Shown here: positions 33,738 to 45,500 of the stretch, piece by piece
How the letters are laid out: every line of letters starts with the position of its first letter
Position numbering within the stretch: the stretch's first letter is position 1
NCBI GenBank assembly: GCA_947561585.1
Contig: CANNZV010001048.1
Coordinates: forward strand, 62,001 to 126,000
Length of the DNA: 64,000 nucleotides
DNA from: Caprella mutica
Taxonomy: Eukaryota; Arthropoda; Malacostraca; Amphipoda; Caprellidae
Direction: 5' to 3'
Position numbers and translations under genes: made by a program
Notes under the pieces: generated by a model
The model's input: the letters and a program-made list of their open reading frames with translations, nothing else
Databases searched by the model: none
Told to the model about the DNA's origin: nothing

Positions 33738-34829
33738 ATGATTGATTTTTGAAGTGTTTTTTTTTTCATCAATCCAATAGCTGGAACCACAATACTGTTA
33801 AAGAGGATTCTAATTAAAGTCTCTGTATCACATTCATGTATTTAGCTATATTTTGAATTTTTTCAAGTATTTCTTCGAGTCTTCAATATTGCACAAACAT
33901 TCTAAGCCATTTTCTTTATTCGAACAAGTACTCCCACTTCTACACTTCTAGGACAATCCTCAGAAGTGACAAGGTCAACGAAGCTACTATTCACAACATG
34001 GTGCAATGTCGATTTGCAACTTTTAAAAGCATAATGATATCAGAATTGGGTTTCCCTGTACGATGGTTTAACCCTGTCATTTTAGACCTGATATTTCCGA
34101 TTTTATTAAAAAGAACCGAATAATAAGATTATATAACTATACTTAATAAAAAAAAAACAAATGATAAACATGTATAGTGATGTTTGATATGCTTAACTAT
34201 AATATTCACAGAAAAGACTTATTAATGACTTTAAATTCACCCTGATTTATGATTTCATATTTCGACCTATTATCTGAAATATATGTGGAATGTGTATGTT
34301 TTTAGTTGAAAGTGAAGAAATACACATATATAGAGAGACTAATATTAGGCATTAAAAACTGTTTCATGACCTAAAAATAAATTTCTATAGTGCGCAATAT
34401 TCACCCCGCCATGCAAAATATGGTGGGGCGAATAGTTGCGCACGTAAAAACTTCGCTAAGTAAAAAATTAGAAAGTCTAGAACCTTGTCATTTTAACTGA
34501 GGCAACTAAAGTCAATGATCATCATGCACTAAAAACTTCAGGTCATTATCTGGGATAGAAATTTTTTTTATGACAAATTTATTTTTTAGGGTAATTCGGT
34601 AAAATGAATTTTCGACTAGGTACTTTTCATATGGTCTCAAATGTGATTTATTTCAACTATGAATAAATGCCTGTAAGCTGTTTTAATTTTATACTGAGTT
34701 ACTACATATTTGAGCCGGTCTATGACTATTTTTGTTATTGGGCTAGCACGTTCATAGCCCTTTAAACATGTGGTGCGCAAGATTCGCCCCGTGTGCTGCT
34801 GCGCGAGATTCGCCCCTCCCGACCCTACC

Positions 34830-37800
34830 TATATGTTCTGGGCCGCTCTTAATTAGGTAGGTTTATTTTAATTCTTCATTTCAAAAAGAGGTAGATGTTA
34901 CATTTATAAGAGTAAATACCCTACCATTTTATACTCATTCACTTAAAGTTAAAACTTGATATATAACATTTCTTCAGAATGGTATAAATACAAATATTCG
35001 ATATAAGATGAGAAACCAATTCTATTCTTTTGTCTGAAGATAATATTATTGATAAACCTTTTATTTAAAATGGAATAAGCTTTTTAAATATAAGAACTAA
35101 GAAACAAAAAAGATAGCGAGGCAAGGAACTTTCTAGAAATCAGAAAGGTTCAGAGAAGTTTTTAATGGTTTAGAATAAGAATGGTTACGATTGACTCCAA
35201 TAGTATAAATGTATTTAAATTCCCAATCTGATTAGCAAAGATGGCTAATTCTAAATATTATCAAACATATTGCAAATAAGCAAAAAAAAAAAAAAAAAAA
35301 TTTTTTATTAAAATTTTTCCAAAAAATAAATTATGCTTGATAAACCTAAACTTCATGAATAATCTGTTTTTCGTAAAAAAGTTGAATGTTCGAATTTCGT
35401 CGCTTGCATTTTACATTATGAAAATAAAATAAGTATGAGAGTTTTTTTAACGGATTGTTTTTATATATTAAAAAGACATGTAATTTATTGGGATAATAAT
35501 AAAAAGGGTGATTTTTTCTCATTTATTCATTATCATTCATACTACCTCTTCACATTTCACTGAAAATAACACAAAACTTTGAAACCTTAACAGTTAGAAT
35601 CAACACTTTCTTAACTAACATGCCCTTCCACCAAACTCTTCAATTGAACTAAAGTGGCAACATGAGCTCTACAAAAACCCATCAATTTAATACCAAATAA
35701 TGTCACTTTAATTTATCTACCAATCCGAAATAGATTATTTTCACATATATTCAATAGTTGAAGTTGAATAAAAATGTCCTGTAAAACAATAATTGCAAAT
35801 TTAACAGACTTATGTATATTTACTTAAATTAATCCATCAAATTACTAGTAAAAGTATTCTTATTAGCTATCCTAACAGTTCAGAGAATAAACTGCTACAG
35901 CATTGAAATAACCCCTGGAAATGAATAGGTCAGAGAATAACTGAAAAGAAAAGAGTTCTCGCCAACTTCCTTTGCGAAGTCGTCATGAACAGCAACATCT
36001 GATATGTGTGGCTTGCATACAACAGTCTACAGAAAATTTTAAAACTCAGAAAAACTTGAAAAAGAGCAACAGTTCAACCGTTGAATATAGGCACATGACA
36101 AAGTGTATGAATATTAGATACACTGTAGTAAGCTTATTAAAGAAAGTAGATGGTGTTAGGTAGTAACTCCAGGGCTAAAGAGAAAAGTAACTAATGGTAA
36201 GGAAACGAGTCTAATAAGTTATTTAACCTTTCTATCATTTTGCACTTTTAGAACATCAACTGCTTTTGTCAAGAGTGATTCAAAAAGTAAATTAAAGTCT
36301 TCCACATTTTATTGAAGTTAAGTTAAATTCATAGCTAGCGACTGATTTTAGTTGGTAAGAAAAAATGAAAGTACAATTATGCTAATTTTCATTGGGGAAA
36401 GATGTAAGCAGGACTAAGAAGTTGCAAATCCCTCATTACAATTTATGTACCTTATCAACACTGCTATTAGTAAGGAAAATTCACAAACTGATTTGAATTA
36501 AGGTTTATTCCATCTCTATTGATAAATAAGAAAAATAGTTACGATGCTAATCTGTTTCTTTGGTTCTCTATTAAATTACATATCATCTTGAAGGCACAAC
36601 GTGTCCAGTATAATACCTGTAACGAACTCTCTAGATTTCAATCGAATTCGATATTCTGCCCTACTTGCGAGATACTGAATATCTGCTATGGTTAAATAAC
36701 TTCATTGGGACAAAATGATTGCAATGTTTATAGAAACTGTCCCACTAAATAACAAAAACAATCTCCCACCTCCCCGTTAGTTCACCATATATAGCTATAT
36801 ATTTGACACTAGTTAACTAACAACCGAAGACTTTTTTCACGCTACCACTAGTAACATCCAAATAATAAAATAAAAGCAAAGGTAGTAGTAGTAGTTCATT
36901 GAAAATAGAGTATCTAAATTTACCCTTCAGTGAGCGCGATATTAAAGTACGAATATCTGTGTGAAATCGCACCACCTATTTCAACTCGTCTGGATTAGCA
37001 CGCTATTAGTCTATCTCTTTAGAGCCTACAGACGCCAGGAAGACCATTTTACGATATTCATTGAGAATGAAACTGAGCAATCGAACTTTTTCCGCCCAAT
37101 ATGTTGGCTCAATAACTAAAAAGAGGTAGCTACTTATTTGACCATCGTTGTTAGTAGAGTGATGCTAGCTAGGCTTTATTTATATGAACCGTATCAACTA
37201 GAGAAAAATATTACAGATATTCCTTCCCTGGGCTTATCTCGATAAATCTTAACATTCTTCAAACATAATACTGATTTAAATTACTTCTAGTATTTAAAGC
37301 CAATTGGAAATAAAATATTGGACATGAATAGATAAATTATCGTAATCTAACCAATAGAAATACAATGTAGACTACCATTTTAAACTAGCTACTTATGCCG
37401 GTCGGTGTCAAATTGATGAAAGTTCGGCTAATTCAACAGCAACTTACAATATGGAATGTAATATAAATATATGATTTTAATAAATTACTAAAGTTTTCTA
37501 GAAACAAAACACAGTTAAAACAGCGACATAACGATTCCAAGCAGTCATCACAATTTTCAATTGGAATCTCTCCTGTCCGCACTATAAAGCTTCTTCTGCT
37601 TCCTACCGACTAACACTCAACACTAGCTTCAAGACTAGATAAACGCTCTCACTATCAAATAGATAAACTCTGATCTTCAACCAAGAATGTAGGAGAAAAG
37701 CTATTTCATTGCCTGCTAATATAAATATAGGTGTAGAATCAACAAAGATAAATAACACGAGGAGAATAAATACGAGAAAATATCACAGACTTCTAACAGT

Positions 37801-40800
37801 AGCTTTAACTTCTGTGGCTAGCTAAGTGAGAAAATTAAATAAATAAAGAGAATGCTGTGGTAAGGTCCAGGATCGGTCTACTTTCAAATTCAAAATGTAA
37901 GAACACAACTCGTTGCGTCTTCACCAAGTCTCTAGCAACAATGATCAAATTAGACGCTTCCTATCCAACATACTCCCTAAATACAGATTGCAAAATCAAC
38001 TTGTGACTCAAGTACTGGGCTAAAGGTTGATTGTAGTCATCAGTGGGTGCTGATGCGTGTTTCTCATGCTCTATTCAATGAATAGAACTGGTAATAGAGG
38101 CTATGCTCATTATAAATAGAACTTACGTTAGCACTTATGATTTAGAAGATCTTTGGAGCTTTGTGGAAGTTAAAGCCGTGCCTACTTTTAAAAACATTGG
38201 AATTTCTAAACCATCACAATAGTTACTATCTTAGGAAACAAATTGCAAATCCTTATACCCCTTCATAGTTACTTTAACAGCTCCTATCACATTAGCATAT
38301 CATTCTTAAATATCAACAGAAATTGATTGTGTAAGCGTGGCCTACTTTCTTATCAACTCGGTTCTGATGGACTTTAAATTAACTAGATAGTTTTTATCTA
38401 CCAAAAATGGAGTTCTCTGAAATAACATCAAAAATGATAAGGCAATAGTTTCTATCTGAAGCGAATAGATTTCTGAGTTGCACTGCACAATGTCCATGTC
38501 TTGATGGAACAAAAGAAACGCTTCTCAGCCGCTAAAACCTATGATAAGAGACAACAGCAAATCTAGAACACCTAACTTTTACTAGAGAAGCAATAATTAG
38601 AGTTAATCTATCTCTCTCTTAGATCACAGTTATCTCTTACTAACCAACTGCCCTAAAATAAATTAATTAATTTCAGTAGAGAACTTTCAAAATGTAGCAA
38701 CGAAAGAATAAAAAGGTAGCTATGCTTCGAAGTGAGTCGTGAATAACACCTACTGAAAATCTGTCTAAGTTTTCCCCTCTAAATTCTACTTATTTTCCCG
38801 AACTCTTAGCTGCTTCTTCACACTGTCACACACTCGTTCACACAGGATTTGTTATCTTACAAACTAATGTACTTAATTCTATAATCCTAAAATCACATTA
38901 TTCTAAAAAAAGTCCTACATTTAAAGTTCCTCATCGCACTTCAATGAAACAATTTTCTTTAGTTGAACAATGTCAACGGTTCTTAACCATATTTCTGAAG
39001 CCTAGAATTTCAAGATAATTTTTTTTCCGGAGGAACTGAAATCGAAAAGGCGATTGGGTAAGACTGAGCCTGGGAAATGTGTTACAGCAATACTCTAACT
39101 TAACTCTCTTCAATAGAATTTAGTAGTTAAATAAACAATACATTCAATTATCAACAGATAAAATGCTCTATTCAAAGTATCAGAAACAAAATAATCTAAA
39201 ATTTAGAAGCTAAATCAAGAAGAGAAGACTGATATTTACATGTGTTGGAACAGAAAGCAATATTCTTAAAACAAAGGAATTAATCAATCAATCTTATAGG
39301 TCCAGCAAGCTAAAACTTATATCAAAATATCGACTAATTTTGCAGAAAACAGAACAGAATTGACAGTACAATTACTAGAAAACTCAAAAAACTTAAATTA
39401 ATAGACACTAATCCAATAAATCACTTCTAAAATTCATTATTTTTGTTAGTTTCCGATGTGATAAGAATAGCACTGCATTGTTCACTTATCTAATTTAGGT
39501 GAAGGGAAAGAAGAAAACTTAACATAATCTTAATTAACCTACAAGACCATATCAATGCACCAATTCCAAACCAATCCGTGAATGAAGACCAAAAAGAGTG
39601 ACTCTAATCTCCTAGCCATGACAAATCTATGTGATGACATGGTAACTCCTATTCCTTTGGAAGTGCCCAGAGTTAGGACCACTAGAGCTGGGTTCTGAAC
39701 CACAGTAAGGACCACTAGAGCTGGGTTCTGAACCACAGTAAGGATCACAAGAGCTTGGTTCTGAACCACTAGAAGATGGGCGTTCACCACGCTATTTCTC
39801 ACCAGCCAAACCATGCGACAAGAGTCAGTCCCTTTCTGTCTCTCCAGGATTGCTAGAGAAAAGGTGCAATAATCAACTAGTCCGAAGTCTGCTGCCACCT
39901 CCAAATTCACGAGGTTTCGCAGCAGACGTCAGACACTTTCGTAGAGTGCATCATTCGCAAAACATTACAAAACTATGTACAAGTTGAATTATTTCGTAAA
40001 AAATTAATATTTAGACATGATATTCTTTTCAATTGCACTTCATTGGAGCGAAGGAATAGTCTTGACAAAATTTCCTACCCACTCCCCCATAAAAATAAAG
40101 AAAACACCACCCCAACAGAATTTCAACAATAAATAAATATGTACAGCCTAAATAATAAATATTTTACATGAACTTCACTTTACTTCTGAAAAGATGAACA
40201 GAAAAAGAGAGAAGGGTAACAATGGGGTGAGATGATCACCAGCCCACAACAAATTTAGATCACCAAACTCTCTCTAACAATTGCTGTGTAAACTTATCTA
40301 TTGTCCAATCAAAATTGTTACCTTTCAGTGAATTCTCATAAAAAATTACATTTCAAATATATTCTTCCGAAATAATCAACAAGTATAAATAACTAAAATA
40401 GTCCACACAATAATCAAAAACATTTTTTTTCAAGAAGTTTTACTAGAAGTTATAAATTGAAAACTGTTCCAAAGCGTTTTAAGAAGGACTCAAAACTAAT
40501 TGCATTTCGGGAGCAAGTGACGGACACGATGAAACTGTTTTCGACCCTTTTCTCACCTATGAGGTATTTAACTACCCTTTGCTAGCAACCTATTAGGCAA
40601 AATGCAGGCGATGTGAGCATCAACGCAATTTCTTATAACATCTGTCTATCTAACTACGATTATCAGTAATATTTTTAAGTCATCACATTCCATTCTTTAC
40701 ATTTCATAAAAAGTCTTCAAATTTATAATTAATCTAAAATCTTCAAATAGTCTAGAGACCTTAAATCTAAATCAGAACTACTTAAAACTAACATGTGTCT

Positions 40801-40880
40801 GTTTTTCATGATTTTTTGCATCATATGAAGCATGTTCAAGTAGCAAAGAATCTACCCAAAGTATCATAAGGTTTAACTGT
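34830..40880. other. Long AT-rich tract, possible shep 3' region
   Basis: Six kilobases without a supported exon or transposon. There is a 20-A run at 35282-35301 and a 33-bp triplicate at 39665-39775. It lies downstream of shep on the same strand, and Drosophila shep is known for long neuronal 3' UTRs, so part may be 3' UTR. That is inference; many TTTATT words (AATAAA on the minus strand) prevent choosing an end. Confidence 0.35.
39660..39775. repeat. 33-bp triplicate
   Basis: Three tandem units of GGACCACTAGAGCTGGGTTC plus TGAACCACAGTAA. The 33-bp length keeps a 123-codon minus-strand ORF open, which is most likely fortuitous. Confidence 0.75.
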
Positions 40881-40882
40881 TC

Positions 40883-40921
40883 CACTGTACGCAGCACATA
40901 TGACTTGTGTTGCGTACAGTG
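40883..40921. other. 16-bp-arm hairpin
   Basis: CACTGTACGCAGCACA and TGTGTTGCGTACAGTG flank a 7-nt loop TATGACT. Fifteen pairs are Watson-Crick, and one is G-U in the plus-sense RNA. The stem is too short for a typical microRNA precursor. It sits just beyond the candidate shep terminal exon. Confidence 0.7.
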
Positions 40922-40927
40922 AAATGC

Positions 40928-41181
40928 CTAACTCATTCCTCCCCACCAGAGAAACACGTTAGCAACACCTAAGATAACGAGGAGTAAATGGAGATACGAG
41001 AAAACACTTGCTGCGATAAAAAACCTGGCATTTTCTGACAGCAAATCGTCACAAAGTACCGTCCGCAGTCTCACTAACTCCCGAGTTTTAGTGTTGCAGC
41101 TTCTGAGGTCAGAGTGACGATGCTTGCAAGTAACACAATTCCAAAAGTGGTGAGTCTGCTTCTCTGTCAAGTCATTCACCA
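40928..41181 (-). other. shep: Possible alternative terminal exon of shep
   Basis: A strong acceptor (TTTTTTTCCAG|ATGGTG) occurs at 41181. If joined to the donor-like GTAAGA that overlaps the shep stop, the frame reads one Lys-Trp and then TGA, so this would be mainly 3' UTR. A separate 84-codon ORF from the ATG at 41182 has a hydrophobic C-terminus (VFSYLHLLLVILGVANVFLW) but no recognisable family. Confidence 0.4.
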
Positions 41182-41264
41182 TCTGGAAAAAAATTAAACT
41201 GTTAGCTATCTCTCTAACATCTAAAAGAAACTATATATCATGTATTATCTGAAATGCTCTTAGT

Positions 41265-42300
41265 GTTACATATATAAGCTACCAAGAGCTCTAAGTGTTA
41301 CACACATAACTACCAAGAGCTATAAGTGTTACACAGTGTACACACATAAGCTACCAAGAGCTCTAAGTGTTATTAAGCTTCCGAGAGCTCTTAGTGTTAC
41401 TAAGATACTGAGAGCTCTTAGTGTTGGTAAGCTTCTGAGAGCTCTTAGTGTTACACACATAAGCTACAAAGAGCTCTAAGTGTTAAACATTGTACACACA
41501 TAAGCTACCAAGAGCTCTAAGTGTTACACACATAAGCTACCAAGAGCTCTAAGTGTTACACACATAAGCTACCAAGAGCTCTAAGTGTTACACACATAAG
41601 CTACAAAGAGCTCTAAGTGTTACATACATAAGCTAGAAAGAGCTCTAAGTGTTACACACATAAGCTACAAAGAGCTCTAAGTGTTACACACATAAGCTCT
41701 TAAGTGTTACACACATAAGCTACCAAGAGCTCAAGTGTTATTAAGCTACCGAGAGCTCTTAGTATTACTAAGGTACTGAGAGCTCTTAGTGTTAGTAAGC
41801 TTCTGAGAGCTCTTAGTGTTAGTAAGCTTCTGAGAGCTCTTAGTGTTAGTAAGCTACTGAGAGCTCTTAGTGTTAGTAAGCTACTGAGAGCTCTTAGTGT
41901 TAGTAAGCTACCGAGAGCTCTTAGTGTTAGTAAGCTACTGAGAGCTCTTAGTGTTACTAGGGTACTGAGAGCTCTTAGTGTTAGTAAGCTACTGAGAGCT
42001 CTTAGTGTTAGTAAGCTACTGAGAGCTCTTAGTGTTAGTAAGCTACTGAGAGCTCTTAGTGTTAGTAAGCTACTGAGAGCTCTTAAGTGTTACTAGGGTA
42101 CTGAGAGCTCTTAGTGTTAGTAAGATACTGAGAGCTCTTAGTGTTAGTAAGCTACTGAGAGCTCTTAGTGTTAGTAAGCTACTGAGAGCTCTTAGTGTTA
42201 GTAAGCTACTTAGAGCTCTTAGTGTTACATAAACTACTGAGAGATTCAAGTGTTACTAAGCTACTAAGAGCTACTAACTGTTACCAAGAGCTCTAAGTTA
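41265..42300. repeat. Minisatellite, 32-bp and 27-bp subfamilies
   Basis: All units share GAGAGCTCTTAGTGTTA or AAGAGCTCTAAGTGTTA. The left part uses 32-bp units with CACACATAAGCTAC. The right part (from about 41740) uses 27-bp units with GTAAGCTACT. The palindrome AGAGCTCT is present in nearly every unit. It lies directly downstream of the shep stop, in the 3' UTR or last intron. Confidence 0.92.
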
Positions 42301-42351
42301 CTAAGGTACACTGCGTTGTGGAGCTTCACCTTGTGCTACACTCAGCTGGTC

Positions 42352-42552
42352 TTACTTTGCGGTGTGGTGCTGCATACCAGTGGAGGAGGGAACAGGCACG
42401 TAGTGGGGGGTTCCGTACTCCTCTGGTGGTGAGTGGGGGTGTTCAGTGGCTTCCAGAAGAGGGGTAGAGGGAGGACCCATCATGTGAGGAGAGTAGGGAG
42501 TGTTTGGAGCTCCTGCTGCTGCAGCGTATGGATTACTAGGAATGTAGCTTGC
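42352..42552 (-). CDS. shep: shep last coding exon
   Basis: Acceptor TTGTTTCTAG|GCA. It encodes [20 protein letters not shown] and a Pro-rich tail ending MQHHTAK, then TAA at 42354-42352. The stop overlaps a donor-like A|GTAAGA, so this exon could be spliced onward or read to the stop. Confidence 0.87.
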   Translation of the reverse strand, partial: ASYIPSNPYAAAAGAPNTPYSPHMMGPPSTPLLEATEHPHSPPEEYGTPHYVPVPSSTGMQHHTAK

Positions 42553-45500
42553 CTAGAAACAAAATGGTACAGTGACAGTTCATTGGTAACATGACTTAAG
42601 GTGACTGAAAACATGACTTAAGGAGACTGAAAACATGACTTAAGGAGACTGAAAACATGACTTAAGGAGACTGAAAACATGACTTAAGGTGACTGAAAAC
42701 ATGACTTAAGGTGACTGATAACATGACTTAAGGTGACTGACAACATGACTTAAGGTGACTGACAACATGACTTAAGGTGACTGACAACATGACTTAAGGT
42801 GACTGACAACATGACTTAAGGTGACTGACAACATGACTTAAGGTGACTGACAACATGACTTAAGGTGACTGACAACATGACTTAAGGTGACTGACAACAT
42901 GACTTAAGGTGACTGATAACATGACTTAAGGTGACTGATAACATGACTTAAGGTGACTGATAACATGACTTAAGGTGACTGATAACATGACTTAAGGTGA
43001 CTGATAACATGACTTAAGGTGCCAGATAACATGACTTAAGGTGCCAGATAACATGACTTAAGGCGACTGATAACGTGACTTAAGGCGACTGATAACATGA
43101 CTTAAGGTGACTGACAACATGACTTAAGGTGACTGACAACATGACTTAAGGTGACTGACAACATGACTTAAGGTGACTGACAACATGACTTAAGGTGACT
43201 GACAACATGACTTAAGGTGACTGACAACATGACTTAAGGTGACTGACAACATGACTTAAGGTGACTGACAACATGACTTAAGGTGACTGACAACATGACT
43301 TAAGGTGACTGATAACATGACTTAAGGTGACTGATAACATGACTTAAGGTGACTGATAACATGACTTAAGGTGCCAGATAACATGACTTAAGGTGCCAGA
43401 TAACATGACTTAAGGCGACTGATAACGTGATTTAAGGCGACTGATAACGTGACTTAAGGTGACTGATAAACGTGACTCAAGGGACTGATAAACGTGACTT
43501 AAGGCAACTGATAACGCGACTTAAGGTGACTGATAACGCGACTTAAGGTGACTGATAACATGACTAAAGATGACTGATTACATGACTAAAGATGACTGAT
43601 AACATGACTAAAGATGACTGATTACATGACTAAAGATGACTGATTACATGACTAAAGATGACTGATTACATGACTAAAGATGACTGATAACATGACTAAA
43701 GATGACTGATTACATGACTAAAGATGACTGATTACATGACTAAAGATGACTGATTACATGACTAAAGATGACTGATAACATGACTAAAGATGACTGATAA
43801 CATGACTAAAGATGACTGATTACATGACTAAAGATGACTGATTACATGACTAAAGATGACTGATTACATGACTAAAGATGACTGATAACATGACTAAATA
43901 TAATTGATATCGTGACTAAAATAATTACAGGCATCCCCGCTTTATTAATCAAATCATAACTCAGTTTAATTACCAAACGGTAACTAAAGCGAGGTAAAGA
44001 AACAAGAAATATATAATTGTCATTCCTTGATTATATATATCTCATTTTCTATATGAGTTATAATGAAAGAAAATTTGTTTTAGAATTAGAGTCACAGTTT
44101 ATAGTCCCTATTCTATTAACTGTGGTTAAAGTACTATATAAGCCTATTATCAAGTAGTGAAAGTTTAAAAAAGTGAATTTATTAAAGGTTTTAAAATCCA
44201 ACCATAGCTTAACTCTCACTCAGTATAGGTGAGTAATTAATAGATATTTAGATTTATATGTATAATTATTGTGTAACATTGAACAAACAGCAATTTTATG
44301 CTCTATGAAATATTTATGGAAGAAGGGTACTAAATTTCAAGTTATTGATACGTTCTACATTTTCGGACACGTACGAAAAGTAAATATAATAATTATAATT
44401 ATTATTCAACTTCTATTCAAATTGGTGTCATGAATACCAATTGAAATAAAAGTTAAATAATGATTAATATATAGAGATTTTTACGTGTTCGAAAGTATGG
44501 AACCGTGCGATAACACGGAACTTAAATGGGACATGTTGAATTTCTGAACCAATTGCATCTAATAACCTCATCTGGATTATAACTTTGATGTTTTTTTTAG
44601 TTACCGTGAATTAATCACAAAAAAATGTCTCCGTTTTCTATGTTTACGAACGGTACTTATTTCGAGACATGACTCGAAATAAGTACCACTTTAATAAAGT
44701 GAATTGTACTTAAAGCGAGGCCGGCCTGTATTTAGAATCTTTCCTTACGTTTTGGAGATGCAGTTGACTCATGTGAGAGGCAAGGGGCACCACATGGTGA
44801 GGGTAAGTGATTGGACTTCCCTCAACAGGACTCGTGAGCATAGTGGCAGGCTGAGGGAAAAAGAGACGAGTTTCACTATAGCTATAGTTAAATACATGAT
44901 AGCTCGGTATTTCATAACACTATAAAGGAAGAGTTTCACTATAGCTATAGTTAAATACACGATAGCTCGGTATTTCAGTGGGAGCAGCTATAACTCACCG
45001 AACCACCGACTTCCATGGGATGTGTGAGAGCATGGTGGGGAGTAGCAAATTGGTAATAAAAAGGATGCATCTGATAAGGAGCGGACTGACCGGTGGACAC
45101 AGGTGCTCCAGCATGAGTCATTTGACCTGGGAGAAAAGAAATAAATAACAATACCTTCGCAGGATATAGTCACCAGGAGATTGTGGTGAAAATTGGAGTG
45201 TTGTTAGCTATTAGCGAAAATAAAATATCAGGAATTATATATTTAGGTATTCGAAACTATTTCATTTATCCCAACCTATTAACACACACAAAAAATGAAC
45301 TGAAGAGTGGAGAGCAATTCAATACAGGAGAGTTTGAGATATAACTTAGTCATATGAGAGCCAACCTAGTCATTTGAGAGCCAACCTAGTCATTTGAGAA
45401 TGAACTTAGAAGTCATGCCGTTGCTATAGTGATTTGTGTAGCTAGTTGCGTCTTTTTTTTAAATATGGTCTTTATGCATTTATTTCGATAGTTTTTCATT

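Larger units (their letters stand above)
31603..34825. mobile_element. 3.2-kb TA-flanked transposon with GGGGCGAAT repeats
   Basis: Inverted ends GGGTCGGGAGGGGCGAATCT flanked by TA. Subterminal copies of the (G)GGGCGAAT-TGCGCA motif occur at about 31795-31840, 34390-34445 and 34770-34810. Mid-element sequence (about 32930-34060) has coding-like fragments on both strands but no intact frame or clear DDE motif. It contains an insertion of the nuclear-receptor-motif repeat (32100-32745). TA target and subterminal repeats suggest a pogo/Tc1-mariner relative. Confidence 0.75.

Noticed and set aside
39539..39910. 123-codon minus-strand ORF
   Set aside because: Kept open by a 33-bp triplicate, with no domain or splice support.
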